Below are positions 6,658 to 14,208 of a stretch of 27,220 bases of DNA, in pieces (within the stretch, counting starts at the first letter, position 1; the number at the start of each line of letters is the position of its first letter). A program made the position numbers and the translations under genes. The notes below the pieces were generated by a model that was given only the letters and a program-made list of their open reading frames with translations, searched no databases and was not told where the DNA came from. The stretch spans positions 1 to 27,220 of the forward strand of contig DBFJJS010000003.1 in the NCBI GenBank assembly GCA_048393055.1. The letters run 5' to 3'. This DNA comes from Faeciplasma sp048393055 (GTDB lineage: Bacteria; Bacillota; Clostridia; Oscillospirales; Ruminococcaceae).

Positions 6658-7720
6658 TGATGTGGTTCATAATAGTCCTTGGCGAAATGCTTATTGGTTT
6701 GCCCGTATGCTCTTAAATACCGATCAATATGGTGCTATTGGCAAAAGAGAAGAATTTATATCTATCTTTGTTAGCAAGCTTGAGTCTATTCTTGATTGCA
6801 AAGCATTATCAAACGACGAAAAACTTGCGATATGCCATGATACCATATTAAAAGAAATTAGGAGTTTATCAAGACAGGGCACAAAAGCAGCATTTGCCGC
6901 CGATGATTTTGCTGTTGCTTTAGATAACGAAATAGAGAGTCTTAATGATATAATCGTTTTTATAACTACTGTTAGATATATTGTTTTACCTGCAAATGCG
7001 GCTCTACGTCGTGTGCCGAGTGATGATGCAATTTTTTGCAGAGAAACAGTACAAAGCATACTTGATACACTCGGGAAAAAGAAGGTAGATAAAGCTATTA
7101 GTGTTTGGGATACTCTCGGTGTACGAGGCTGTTTGGATGCTGAAAGAACCGAAGTCCTGCATGAGTTTACAAAATTACGTCATAATTTAGATTCTCTACC
7201 TATAGAAATGTCAGAGATGGAAAACAACGCTATTTTAACTGCTTTTGTTCAAGAATTCGAAAGACGGGCAGGACAAAAAAGAAAAAGTCGAGCAGGAAAC
7301 AGCCTTGAGGATGTGGCAACATTTCTGTTTAATTATTACGGATTTGACTCTCATCCAAAGCCGGATCATTTTCAAACCGATATTGAGGTTGATAAATGGT
7401 TTAAATGCACAGATGGATGGAGTATTGGTATCAGTTGTAAACGAACTCTAAGAGAACGATGGAAACAAGTATCCTCGGCGGACTCAAACGCTTTATCTAG
7501 ATATAAAATAAAGCAGATTTGGCATATAATTACATATGACAGGGATTTGAGTGACGATAAACTTACTATGTTGGGACAACAAAGACAAATATTTTATTTG
7601 TCAGAAACAAGCGAGAGATATAAATATACTTCACAGCATGTAGGTATGAAGGACTATGTTAGACCATTAAGTCAGTTAATTGACGATATAGCAAAAGAAC
7701 AAGGCAAAATTATTAAGTAG
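6632..7720 (+). CDS. Predicted type II restriction endonuclease, PD-(D/E)XK type
   Basis: A 362-residue protein whose position, overlapping the methyltransferase by 26 bases, makes it the likely cognate nuclease. The C-terminal third carries RKSRAGNSLEDVA (about 217-229) and ISCKRTLRERWKQV (about 267-280), a pattern like the EcoRII C-terminal/PD-(D/E)XK nucleases, in which the Lys of 'SCK' (about 270) is catalytic and the acidic residues around FQTDIEVD (about 247-254) would bind metal. The first 210 residues are helical-looking and unrecognised; they may bind DNA or mediate dimerisation. ATG 6632 is preceded by GGAAGG; an upstream GTG at 6593 is less likely. Nuclease function is inferred from motif and context. 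Confidence 0.75.
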   Translation: MKKDLQDINDVVHNSPWRNAYWFARMLLNTDQYGAIGKREEFISIFVSKLESILDCKALSNDEKLAICHDTILKEIRSLSRQGTKAAFAADDFAVALDNEIESLNDIIVFITTVRYIVLPANAALRRVPSDDAIFCRETVQSILDTLGKKKVDKAISVWDTLGVRGCLDAERTEVLHEFTKLRHNLDSLPIEMSEMENNAILTAFVQEFERRAGQKRKSRAGNSLEDVATFLFNYYGFDSHPKPDHFQTDIEVDKWFKCTDGWSIGISCKRTLRERWKQVSSADSNALSRYKIKQIWHIITYDRDLSDDKLTMLGQQRQIFYLSETSERYKYTSQHVGMKDYVRPLSQLIDDIAKEQGKIIK

Positions 7721-7770
7721 TATTTAAGTCTGTTATAAACATTCGCACCATGTTGCGGCACGCAAGGGGA

Positions 7771-7827
7771 CTTGCCGCGATTTTCATAGCGAAAATCACG
7801 GCTTCGCTTTTTCTACGGGCTGCCGCT
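7771..7827 (+). repeat. Right direct repeat flanking the restriction-modification cassette
   Basis: Bases 7771-7810 match 5631-5670 perfectly; after TTCT, 7815-7827 match 5671-5683. Just upstream, GCGGCA...TGCCGC (about 7755-7777) is a weakened version of the tRNA-Pro terminator stem. The arrangement suggests that the cassette entered by duplicating or recombining with the segment downstream of the tRNA. Confidence 0.88.
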
Positions 7828-7887
7828 ACTTTTCTCAAAACCCTTAGCGCAGATATAAAGCGAAAACAACAGGTTTGGAGAGATTAT

Positions 7888-8433
7888 ATGATATATAATA
7901 CGGAAAGGCTTATACTGCGTCCCTGGAGAGAGGACGATGCGAAAAGCCTTTATGAATATGCAAAGGACCCGCAGGTAGGTCCGGCGGCGGGATGGTCTCC
8001 GCATAAAAGCGCAGAGGAAAGCCTTGACGTTATCAGCAATGTCCTTAACGGGGCGGAATGCTATGCGATATGCGAAAGGGAGTCGGGAAAAGCTATAGGC
8101 TCTGTCGAGCTGAAGCTTACCGGTCACACCGACCTGACAAAGCGGGACGACGAGTGCGAGCTCGGATATTGGCTCGGCAGACCGTTCTGGGGAAGAGGCT
8201 ATATGCAGGAGGCTGCCGGGGAGCTTCTCAGGCGTGCCTTCGAGGATATCGCAATGGCGTCGGTCTGGTGCGGCTATTTCGACGGAAACGAAAGATCGAA
8301 GCGGACTCAGGAAAGGCTCGGGTTTACATACCATCACACCGCAAGCGGCGTGTTTGTCCCCGCGATGAATGAAACAAGAGTTCTGCATGTAAATCTTATG
8401 ACCAGGGAGCAATGGGAAAAAGAAAACCGCTGA
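7888..8433 (+). CDS. GNAT-family N-acetyltransferase (RimJ/RimL-like)
   Basis: This 181-residue protein resembles acetyltransferases that use acetyl-CoA to modify protein N termini or small amines. It starts NTERLILRPWREDDA, the typical beginning of the Acetyltransf_3 family, and has the acetyl-CoA binding loop GYWLGRPFWGRGYMQEA (about 93-109) and the late N-ERSKRTQERLGF segment (about 132-144). The ATG at 7888 follows GGAGAG. Longer in-frame starts (7750) read through the direct repeat and are unlikely. It has the G+C-richer composition of the chromosome, so it is outside the restriction cassette. Substrate unknown. Confidence 0.88.
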   Translation: MIYNTERLILRPWREDDAKSLYEYAKDPQVGPAAGWSPHKSAEESLDVISNVLNGAECYAICERESGKAIGSVELKLTGHTDLTKRDDECELGYWLGRPFWGRGYMQEAAGELLRRAFEDIAMASVWCGYFDGNERSKRTQERLGFTYHHTASGVFVPAMNETRVLHVNLMTREQWEKENR

Positions 8434-8443
8434 GCGCAAAATA

Positions 8444-8478
8444 CCCCGGACGCTGTAAAAGGCGTCCGGGGGTTTTAT
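8444..8478. terminator. Bidirectional terminator between acetyltransferase and ATPase genes
   Basis: CCCCGGACGC (8444-8453) pairs with GCGTCCGGGG (8462-8471), followed by TTTTATT on the plus strand and by TATTTT on the minus strand. It closes both convergent genes. Confidence 0.88.
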
Positions 8479-8493
8479 TGTATTTTTGAAGCA

Positions 8494-8553
8494 GGATTTA
8501 TTTACTAAAGTATGGCTTTAAATATTAAAGTCTGGCTTTATTAATTAAAGTCT
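8494..8553 (-). repeat. Three 20-bp tandem repeats starting in the last codons of the ATPase gene
   Basis: Read on the minus strand, units 8553-8534, 8533-8514 and 8513-8494 begin AGACTTTAAT, AGACTTTAAT and ATACTTTAGT and each ends in a form of AAAGCC/AAATCC. The first unit covers the last two codons and stop of the ATPase gene (Arg-Leu-stop). Each unit is also a near-palindrome of the CTTTA...TAAAG kind. Confidence 0.85.
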
Positions 8554-10428
8554 GTGTACCCTGAGCGCGCGTATGGCGTTGATGACCGCGATAATGGTTA
8601 CGCCAACGTCTGCGAATATCGCCATCCACATATTCGCCATTCCGAGCGCCCCGAGGACTAGGCATCCGAGCTTGATAACAAGCGCGAATATAATGTTCTG
8701 GTATACAATTCCTATGCACTTGCGGGATATCCTTACCGCCTTGGGTATTTTCAGAGGGTCGTCGTCCATGAGCACCACGTCCGCAGCCTCTATAGCCGCG
8801 TCCGAGCCCATAGCTCCCATTGCGATCCCTATGTCCGCGCGGGTGAGTACGGGCGCGTCGTTTATGCCGTCGCCGACAAACGCAAGCTTTGCCTTTTGAG
8901 GCTTTTCTTCAAGCAGCTTTTCCACCTCTGAAACCTTATCCGCCGGCAGAAGCTCGCTTCTCACCTCGTCTACGCCGAGATCCGCCGCCACCTTTTCCGC
9001 GACGTTTTTCCTGTCTCCCGTGAGCATGACGGTTTTTATAACCCCTGCCCTCTTAAGCTCGCTTATCGCCTGACGGGAGCCAGGCTTTTCGACGTCCGAT
9101 ATCACGATGTGGCCTGCGTAGTGATCGTTTATCGCCACGTGAAGGATAGTCCCGGCGCTGTGGCAGCCTATATACGGAACGCCGAGAGAGTCCATCAGCT
9201 TGTCGTTTCCGACAGCCACGGGTATTCCGTCTACAACGGCTGTTACGCCGCGGCCGCTCAGCTCCTTAATATCTGTTACCCTCGAGCGGTCGGGCTCGCC
9301 GCCGTATGTGCGCTGGAGGCTTTTGCTTATAGGGTGAGAGGATGAGCATTCCGCCGCAGCCGCGTATTCAAGGAGCTTTTTCTCGTCCATCTCACTGTGG
9401 TGAACAGCGTTTACCTCAAAAACGCCCTTTGTAAGCGTTCCGGTCTTGTCAAAGACCATATATTTTACCTTGGACAGCGTTTCGAGGTAGTTTGAGCCCT
9501 TTATAAGGATGCCCTCTTTGCTCGCTCCGCCCAGCCCGGCAAAGAAGCTCAGCGGCACGCTTATCACAAGCGCGCAGGGGCAGCTTATTACAAGGAAGGT
9601 AAGCGCCCTGTATATCCACGTCTCCCAGCCGGCGGGCTGACCCATGGCAAGCAGCACAAGCGGCGGCAGCACCGCCAGGGCAAGCGCGCCGAAGCAGACG
9701 GCGGGGGTGTATATCCTTGCGAATTTTGCGATAAAGTCCTCCGATTTTGACTTTCTCGAGCTTGAGTTTTCCACCAGCTCGAGTATTTTCGAGACGGTGG
9801 ATTCCCCGAACTCCTTAGTAGTCCTTATCCTGAGCACTCCGGTCATGTTTATACAGCCGCTTATTACCTCGTCGCCCTCGCCCGCGTCGCGGGGAAGGCT
9901 CTCGCCGGTCAGCGCGCTGGTGTTGAGGGTAGAGCTGCCGTTGACAATAACGCCGTCTATCGGCACTTTTTCTCCCGGCTGCACCACGATGACGCTTCCC
10001 GTCCTTACTTCCGACGGATCAACCCTGACAAGCGCGCCGTCCCTCTCGATATTTGCGTAGTCGGGGCGGATATCCATCAGCGCGGCAATATTTTTCCTGC
10101 TCTTTCCGACCGCATAGCTCTGAAACAGCTCGCCCACCTGGTAAAACAGCATTACCGATATCGCCTCGAGGTAGTCGCCGCTTTTGTCGTATATTGCAAT
10201 CGCGAACGCTCCTATGGTGGCAACCGTCATCAGGAAGTTTTCATCGAACATCCGGCGGTTGAGTATCCCCTTGAACGCCTTTTTTAAAATGTCGTATCCG
10301 ATAATAATGTACGCTGCCAGATACAGCGCGAGCCGTAAAAGCCCCGTCACGGGTATGAACTCAAAAGCTATAAGCATCGCGGCGGTGATGAGAATGCGAC
10401 AAAGCATCCTCTTTTGCTTTTTATTCAT
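8545..10428 (-). CDS. Zn2+/Cd2+/Pb2+-exporting P1B-type ATPase
   Basis: This 627-residue membrane pump would use ATP to export divalent soft metals. Visible in order: first membrane helices (about 10-100), TGES actuator motif (174-177), CPC metal-binding motif in TM6 (283-285), DKTGT phosphorylation site (327-331), a SSHPI motif, GDGINDAP, then the last membrane pair with a Lys (in FALVIKLG) and an Asp (in FADVGVT), the combination typical of Zn/Cd/Pb (P1B-2, ZntA/CadA) pumps. Unlike most CadA/ZntA proteins it lacks an N-terminal HMA domain; that domain is encoded separately upstream (10522-10740). Start at 10428 follows AGAGGTG. A promoter and an inverted repeat precede it. Confidence 0.94.
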   Translation of the reverse strand: MNKKQKRMLCRILITAAMLIAFEFIPVTGLLRLALYLAAYIIIGYDILKKAFKGILNRRMFDENFLMTVATIGAFAIAIYDKSGDYLEAISVMLFYQVGELFQSYAVGKSRKNIAALMDIRPDYANIERDGALVRVDPSEVRTGSVIVVQPGEKVPIDGVIVNGSSTLNTSALTGESLPRDAGEGDEVISGCINMTGVLRIRTTKEFGESTVSKILELVENSSSRKSKSEDFIAKFARIYTPAVCFGALALAVLPPLVLLAMGQPAGWETWIYRALTFLVISCPCALVISVPLSFFAGLGGASKEGILIKGSNYLETLSKVKYMVFDKTGTLTKGVFEVNAVHHSEMDEKKLLEYAAAAECSSSHPISKSLQRTYGGEPDRSRVTDIKELSGRGVTAVVDGIPVAVGNDKLMDSLGVPYIGCHSAGTILHVAINDHYAGHIVISDVEKPGSRQAISELKRAGVIKTVMLTGDRKNVAEKVAADLGVDEVRSELLPADKVSEVEKLLEEKPQKAKLAFVGDGINDAPVLTRADIGIAMGAMGSDAAIEAADVVLMDDDPLKIPKAVRISRKCIGIVYQNIIFALVIKLGCLVLGALGMANMWMAIFADVGVTIIAVINAIRALRVHRL

Positions 10429-10447
10429 ATGATCACCTCTAAGTACT

Positions 10448-10465
10448 ATTAAGCCGTCGTTTAAT
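10448..10465. promoter_or_regulatory. Candidate metal-regulator operator upstream of the ATPase gene
   Basis: ATTAAGC-CGTC-GTTTAAT is an imperfect inverted repeat. It has the same arms and spacing as the repeat at 10774-10791. It lies between the candidate ATPase promoter (10489-10518) and the ATPase start, a place where an ArsR/SmtB repressor would block transcription. Binding is inferred. Confidence 0.6.
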
Positions 10466-10488
10466 CGTTTGCATTAATCCTGCGCTGC

Positions 10489-10518
10489 TTTATAATGCAG
10501 TTTAAATACATGGGTCAA
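10489..10518 (-). promoter_or_regulatory. Possible second promoter for the ATPase gene
   Basis: TTGACC (10518-10513) and TATAAA (10494-10489), spacer 18, on the minus strand directly after the HMA gene. It would let the ATPase be transcribed separately from the HMA protein. Confidence 0.5.
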
Positions 10519-10521
10519 ACG

Positions 10522-10740
10522 TCAAAGCTCTATTTCGCAGTCGGGCTCAACCTTCTTGCACGCCTTGAGGACGGATTTCATCACCGATTCCGGCTTGTGA
10601 CCCTCCGCAAAATCAACTATCATCTTCTGGGTCATAAAGTTCACCGTCGCGCTTTCGACTCCCTCGGTCTTGCGGGCGGCGTCCTCCATCAAAAGCGCGC
10701 AGTTTGCGCAGTCTACTTCAATATTATAAGATTTCCTCAT
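10522..10740 (-). CDS. Small heavy-metal-associated (HMA) domain protein
   Basis: This 72-residue protein is a single HMA fold. The metal-binding CANC (Cys11, Cys14) sits in the first loop as in MxCxxC proteins, followed by the family pattern GVESATVNFMTQKMIVDF. An extra Cys pair near the end (Cys61, Cys68) could add ligands. The ATG at 10740 has AAGGAG upstream; an in-frame ATG at 10782 would overlap the operator and promoter and is rejected. It stands alone before the ATPase that lacks this domain, so it probably delivers or buffers metal for that pump, replacing the usual fused domain. Confidence 0.9.
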   Translation of the reverse strand: MRKSYNIEVDCANCALLMEDAARKTEGVESATVNFMTQKMIVDFAEGHKPESVMKSVLKACKKVEPDCEIEL

Positions 10741-10773
10741 AAGAAATTCTCCTTTTGCGTTATCAATTTTATA

Positions 10774-10791
10774 ATTAAGCACTTGTTTAAT
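10774..10791. promoter_or_regulatory. Candidate ArsR/SmtB operator between divergent promoters
   Basis: ATTAAGC-ACTT-GTTTAAT, nearly the same as 10448-10465. It covers the -35 of the plus-strand regulator promoter and the predicted transcription start of the minus-strand HMA gene, so one bound repressor could control both directions. Confidence 0.65.
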
Positions 10792-10811
10792 TGTTACGAT
10801 TGCAGTATAAT
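10783..10811 (+). promoter_or_regulatory. Promoter of the ArsR-AraC regulator pair
   Basis: TTGTTT (10783-10788) and TATAAT (10806-10811), spacer 17. The -35 lies inside the 18-bp inverted repeat, consistent with autoregulation. Confidence 0.7.
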
Positions 10812-10832
10812 TCAGCTAAAAGGCAAAGTCAA
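10804..10832 (-). promoter_or_regulatory. Promoter of the HMA-ATPase genes
   Basis: TTGACT (10832-10827) and TATACT (10809-10804) on the minus strand, spacer 17. Its -10 overlaps the -10 of the divergent regulator promoter and its start site falls at the operator. Confidence 0.75.
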
Positions 10833-10899
10833 CTCTTAAAAAAGATATCCTGCCAAAAGGGATAAAACCATTTCCTTAAGGGAGAAAAGGAGATTCATC

Positions 10900-11286
10900 A
10901 TGACAAGCAAGACAAACGCTGTGGTTTTGCATGATCACAGCCCGAGGGAAACCATTTTCAGGCTGAGGGAGGAGCTGGGCAACGCGGACAGCTTTCAGGC
11001 GGTTTCAGAGCTTTTCAAGCAGGTGAGCGACGTCACCCGCCTGCGCGTTTTCTGGCTTTTGTGCCACTGCGAGGAATGCGTCACGGACATAGCGCAGATA
11101 CTGCAGATGTCAAGTCCCGCCGTTTCGCATCACCTGCGCCCCCTGCGCGACGGCGGGCTGATTGTAAGCAGAAGGGTGGGCAAGGAGGTCTACTACCGCG
11201 CTGCTGATACGTCGCAGAGCCGCCTTCTGCACGATATGATAGAGCAGGTGATGGAGATAGCCTGCCCGAATTTGGGAGGGAAGTAA
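10900..11286 (+). CDS. ArsR/SmtB-family metal-sensing repressor
   Basis: This 128-residue winged-helix protein would repress the metal-export genes until bound by metal. The HTH core is VTDIAQILQMSSPAVSHHLRPL (about 61-82), followed by the wing GLIVSRRVGKEVYYR. Three cysteines in LLCHCEECV (55, 57, 60), just before the recognition helices, resemble the thiolate alpha3 site of Cd/Pb sensors such as CadC (ELCVC). The SmtB-type alpha5 zinc site is not obvious. It is divergent from the HMA-ATPase genes with a shared operator and ends directly against the AraC-type gene, so the two are probably co-translated. Confidence 0.9.
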   Translation: MTSKTNAVVLHDHSPRETIFRLREELGNADSFQAVSELFKQVSDVTRLRVFWLLCHCEECVTDIAQILQMSSPAVSHHLRPLRDGGLIVSRRVGKEVYYRAADTSQSRLLHDMIEQVMEIACPNLGGK

Positions 11287-12150
11287 ATGGAGTATATAAA
11301 CGGCGTACCGGCGCTTAAGATTTACCCCGGGGTAGACATAACATACCTTTCCCTTAAGGAGGGGGACAGGCTTTATTACCGCTCCGAGCCGCCGGACGAT
11401 ATCATGGTGATAAGCTACTGCCTGGGCGGAAGGATAGGCTGGAAAATGGCAAGCGGAAGCCACACGTTTATCGGACCGAGAGGCTTTTTGATTCACGCCA
11501 TGCGCGCGTGCGCGGGAACGGAGCTTGTCGCGCCGAACGAGTACTACCGCGGCGCGCAGATATATATCGACCTGAAAAAAATAACCCTTTCGCCTCCCGA
11601 GCCGCTGTCAGGCTGCGGGATAGACGGAGAGCTTCTTTATAAAAAATTCTTATCTGACAGGGAGTTTGCCTCGTTTGGCGGCAACGAGCAGACCGAGCCT
11701 GTTTTCCGGCCTCTTTTCGACCAGCCGGGGGGTCTTGCGCCTGCGTACCGGCGGATCAAGGCGGCGGAGCTTATTTTATATCTGTACGGGCTTGAAAACG
11801 GCGGCTGCCGCAGCGCCAACGAATACCGCTCCGAGCAGGTCGAGATAATACACAAAATCCATGAGCAGCTTTCTCAAAACCTCGGCGAGAGGTTCACAAT
11901 AGAATCGCTTGCCAAAAAGTATCTTATGAACCCCACTACCCTAAAGGCGGCGTTCAAGTCGGTGTACGGGGATTCGATAGCCTCGCACATGAAGCGACAC
12001 CGCATGGAGGCGGCGGCAAAAATGCTGCTTGAATCGGATCTTACCATCGCTCAGATCGCCCTCGAGGTGGGCTACGACAGCCAGAGCAAGTTTTCGCAGG
12101 CATTCAAGGAGTATTACCGCGTCCTGCCGAGGGATTACCGAAAAAGGTGA
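11287..12150 (+). CDS. AraC-family transcription regulator
   Basis: A 287-residue protein with an N-terminal ligand/sensor part of unknown ligand (about 1-185) and a C-terminal pair of AraC helix-turn-helix motifs: FTIESLAKKYLMNPTTLKAAFK (split here as FTIESLAKKYLMNP and TTLKAAFKSVYG) and LTIAQIALEVGYDSQSKFSQ with the family ending FKEYYRVLPRDYRKR. The start ATG follows the ArsR stop without any gap, so translation is coupled. That pairing with a metal sensor suggests it helps regulate the same locus or the genes after it, but its ligand and targets are not visible. Confidence 0.88.
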   Translation: MEYINGVPALKIYPGVDITYLSLKEGDRLYYRSEPPDDIMVISYCLGGRIGWKMASGSHTFIGPRGFLIHAMRACAGTELVAPNEYYRGAQIYIDLKKITLSPPEPLSGCGIDGELLYKKFLSDREFASFGGNEQTEPVFRPLFDQPGGLAPAYRRIKAAELILYLYGLENGGCRSANEYRSEQVEIIHKIHEQLSQNLGERFTIESLAKKYLMNPTTLKAAFKSVYGDSIASHMKRHRMEAAAKMLLESDLTIAQIALEVGYDSQSKFSQAFKEYYRVLPRDYRKR

Positions 12151-12166
12151 CGGCGGGCGCAGTCCA

Positions 12167-12195
12167 TTGACATAGTACTTCATTCATGCTATATT
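12167..12195 (+). promoter_or_regulatory. Promoter of the kinase-like/MATE pair
   Basis: TTGACA (12167-12172) and TATATT (12190-12195), spacer 17, 41 bases before the ATG at 12237. Confidence 0.82.
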
Positions 12196-12236
12196 ACAGG
12201 CGCAGAATATCGGCACAGCATTTTACGGAGGATTTT

Positions 12237-12857
12237 ATGAGGATAATTACAGTCAGCCGCGAATTCGGCAGCGGGGGAAGGGAGCTTGGAAAGCGCCTTT
12301 CCGACATACTCGGAATGGATTATTACGACGGCGAGATTCTTTCGGCGGTCGCCAAAAGGAGCGGGCTTGATTTAGAGTATGTAAAGAGCCTTCTGGGCGA
12401 TCACGGATGGCAGAACTTCCCGATAAGCTACGGCGGGACGCTGCGCTCGCAGGCTTACGCCGGCTCGGCAATGGTGGAGGCGCTTGTGGAGCAGAAAAAC
12501 GTGATAGAGAGCATCGCCCGAATGGGAAACGATTTTGTGGTGGTCGGAAGGAACGCGGACGTGATACTTAGCGAATACGACTGCTTTAATATATTTGTCT
12601 GCGCGGACGTCGGCAAAAAGGCGGAGCGGATTATGGAGCGCGCCCGTGAAGGCGAAAAGCTTACAAAAAAAGAAGCAATGCGCCAGATGAAACGTGTGGA
12701 CGCCCAGCGCGCCAGGACAAGGCAGATTCTTACCGATTCGCCGTGGGGAGAGCCGGGAGCGTACTGCCTGACGGTAAATACCACCGGCTGGAGCATAAAG
12801 GAGCTTGCGCCTGCGGTCGCAGACTACGCGCTCCGCTGGTTCGGGAGGGCAAAATGA
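12237..12857 (+). CDS. Cytidylate kinase-like family protein
   Basis: This 206-residue P-loop protein belongs to the cytidylate kinase-like group (Pfam Cytidylate_kin2) found widely in Firmicutes; the true substrate is not known. The N terminus ITVSREFGSGGRELGKRLS (about 4-22) is the phosphate-binding loop of this group, followed by YYDGEIL and a central VVVGRNADVIL segment, and the lid-like RMERAREGEKLTKKEA region. The ATG at 12237 follows GGAGG. Its stop overlaps the MATE start as ATGA, so the two are translationally coupled. Because it is tied to a transporter it may act in signalling or resistance rather than in CMP synthesis. Confidence 0.85.
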   Translation: MRIITVSREFGSGGRELGKRLSDILGMDYYDGEILSAVAKRSGLDLEYVKSLLGDHGWQNFPISYGGTLRSQAYAGSAMVEALVEQKNVIESIARMGNDFVVVGRNADVILSEYDCFNIFVCADVGKKAERIMERAREGEKLTKKEAMRQMKRVDAQRARTRQILTDSPWGEPGAYCLTVNTTGWSIKELAPAVADYALRWFGRAK

Positions 12858-14188
12858 GGATACAGCTTTCAGATCACTTCAGCTACGGCAAGCTGATCAA
12901 ATTCACCCTGCCGTCTATAGCCATGATGGTGTTTACATCTGTTTACGGCGTTGTGGACGGCTTTTTCGTGTCGAATTTCGCGGGGAAAACGCCGTTTGCC
13001 GCAGTAAACCTGATAATGCCGGTTCTGATGATAGTGGCTACGGTGGGATTCATGTTCGGAACGGGCGGAACGGCGATAGTGGCGAAAGCCCTCGGAGAGG
13101 GGGACAGGGAGCGCGCCAACAGGTATTTTTCGCTCTTTACATATGTAGCCTTTGCCCTCGGAGTGGTGTTTTCAATTTTAGGCATAGCGTTTATACGCCC
13201 GATAGCGGTCCTTTTAAAGGCGGAGGGCGAGCTGCTGGAGAACTGCGTGACCTATGCGACGATAATACTCGCCGCGCTCCCCTTTTATGTTTTGCAGCTT
13301 TTGTTCCAGAGCTTTTTCGTAACGGCTGAAAAGCCGCAGCTCGGGCTTTTTGTCACAATTTCGTCCGGAATGACGAATATAGTGCTCGACGCGGTGCTTG
13401 TAATGCTTCTGCCGCAGGAATACAAGCTTGCGGGAGCTGCCGTCGCCACAGCGATGAGCCAGGTCATAGGCGGAGGAGTCCCGCTTATATACTTCTTCAG
13501 GAAAAACCGGGGCATACTCCGGCTGGGAAAGACCCGTTTCGACGGCAGGGCAATATTCAAAGCCGCTACGAACGGCTCCTCGGAATTTATGAGCAACGTC
13601 TCGACCAGCATAGTCAGTATGCTTTACAATTCGCAGCTTATGTCCTATGCCGGCGAGGACGGCGTTTCGGCTTACGGCGTCATGATGTATGTGAGCATGA
13701 TATTCTCGGCGGCGTTTATAGGCTATTCCATAGGAACAGCCCCCATAGTGGGATACCACGACGGCGCTAAAAACTACAGCGAGCTGAAGGGGCTTTTGAA
13801 AAAAAGCCTTATAATGATAGGCTCGTTCGGGGTGTGCATGGTAGCCGCTGCGCAGCTTTTGGCAAGACCCCTTGCGGAGCTTTTTGTGGGATACGACGGC
13901 AATCTTGCCAGGATGACCGTATCGGGCTTCAGGATCTTCGCGCTGGCGTTCATTTTCATGGGCTTTGCGATATATTCCTCCGGCTTCTTTACCGCCCTCA
14001 ACGACGGGCTTACCTCCGCGCTGATTTCATTTTTAAGGACGCTTGTGTTCCAGGTCGCGGCGGTGCTTATCCTGCCCGAGCTATGGGGGCTGACCGGCGT
14101 TTGGATATCAATAGTGGTGGCGGAGTTCATGGCGGTGGTGCTCAGTGCGGCGTTCCTTGTCATAAAACGCAAAAAGTATCATTACTGA
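12854..14188 (+). CDS. MATE-family efflux transporter
   Basis: A 444-residue integral membrane protein with about 12 hydrophobic segments, expected to export drugs or metabolites in exchange for Na+ or H+. The beginning IKFTLPSIAMMVFTSVYGVVDG and the following VSNFAGKTPFAAVNL are typical of the MATE family (NorM/MepA-like). A second half repeats this (NGSSEFMSNVSTSIV...). The start overlaps the preceding stop by four bases (ATGA). No terminator is seen after it before the potassium operon promoter. Confidence 0.92.
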   Translation: MRIQLSDHFSYGKLIKFTLPSIAMMVFTSVYGVVDGFFVSNFAGKTPFAAVNLIMPVLMIVATVGFMFGTGGTAIVAKALGEGDRERANRYFSLFTYVAFALGVVFSILGIAFIRPIAVLLKAEGELLENCVTYATIILAALPFYVLQLLFQSFFVTAEKPQLGLFVTISSGMTNIVLDAVLVMLLPQEYKLAGAAVATAMSQVIGGGVPLIYFFRKNRGILRLGKTRFDGRAIFKAATNGSSEFMSNVSTSIVSMLYNSQLMSYAGEDGVSAYGVMMYVSMIFSAAFIGYSIGTAPIVGYHDGAKNYSELKGLLKKSLIMIGSFGVCMVAAAQLLARPLAELFVGYDGNLARMTVSGFRIFALAFIFMGFAIYSSGFFTALNDGLTSALISFLRTLVFQVAAVLILPELWGLTGVWISIVVAEFMAVVLSAAFLVIKRKKYHY

Positions 14189-14208
14189 CCTTTCGGCATA
14201 AATACATT

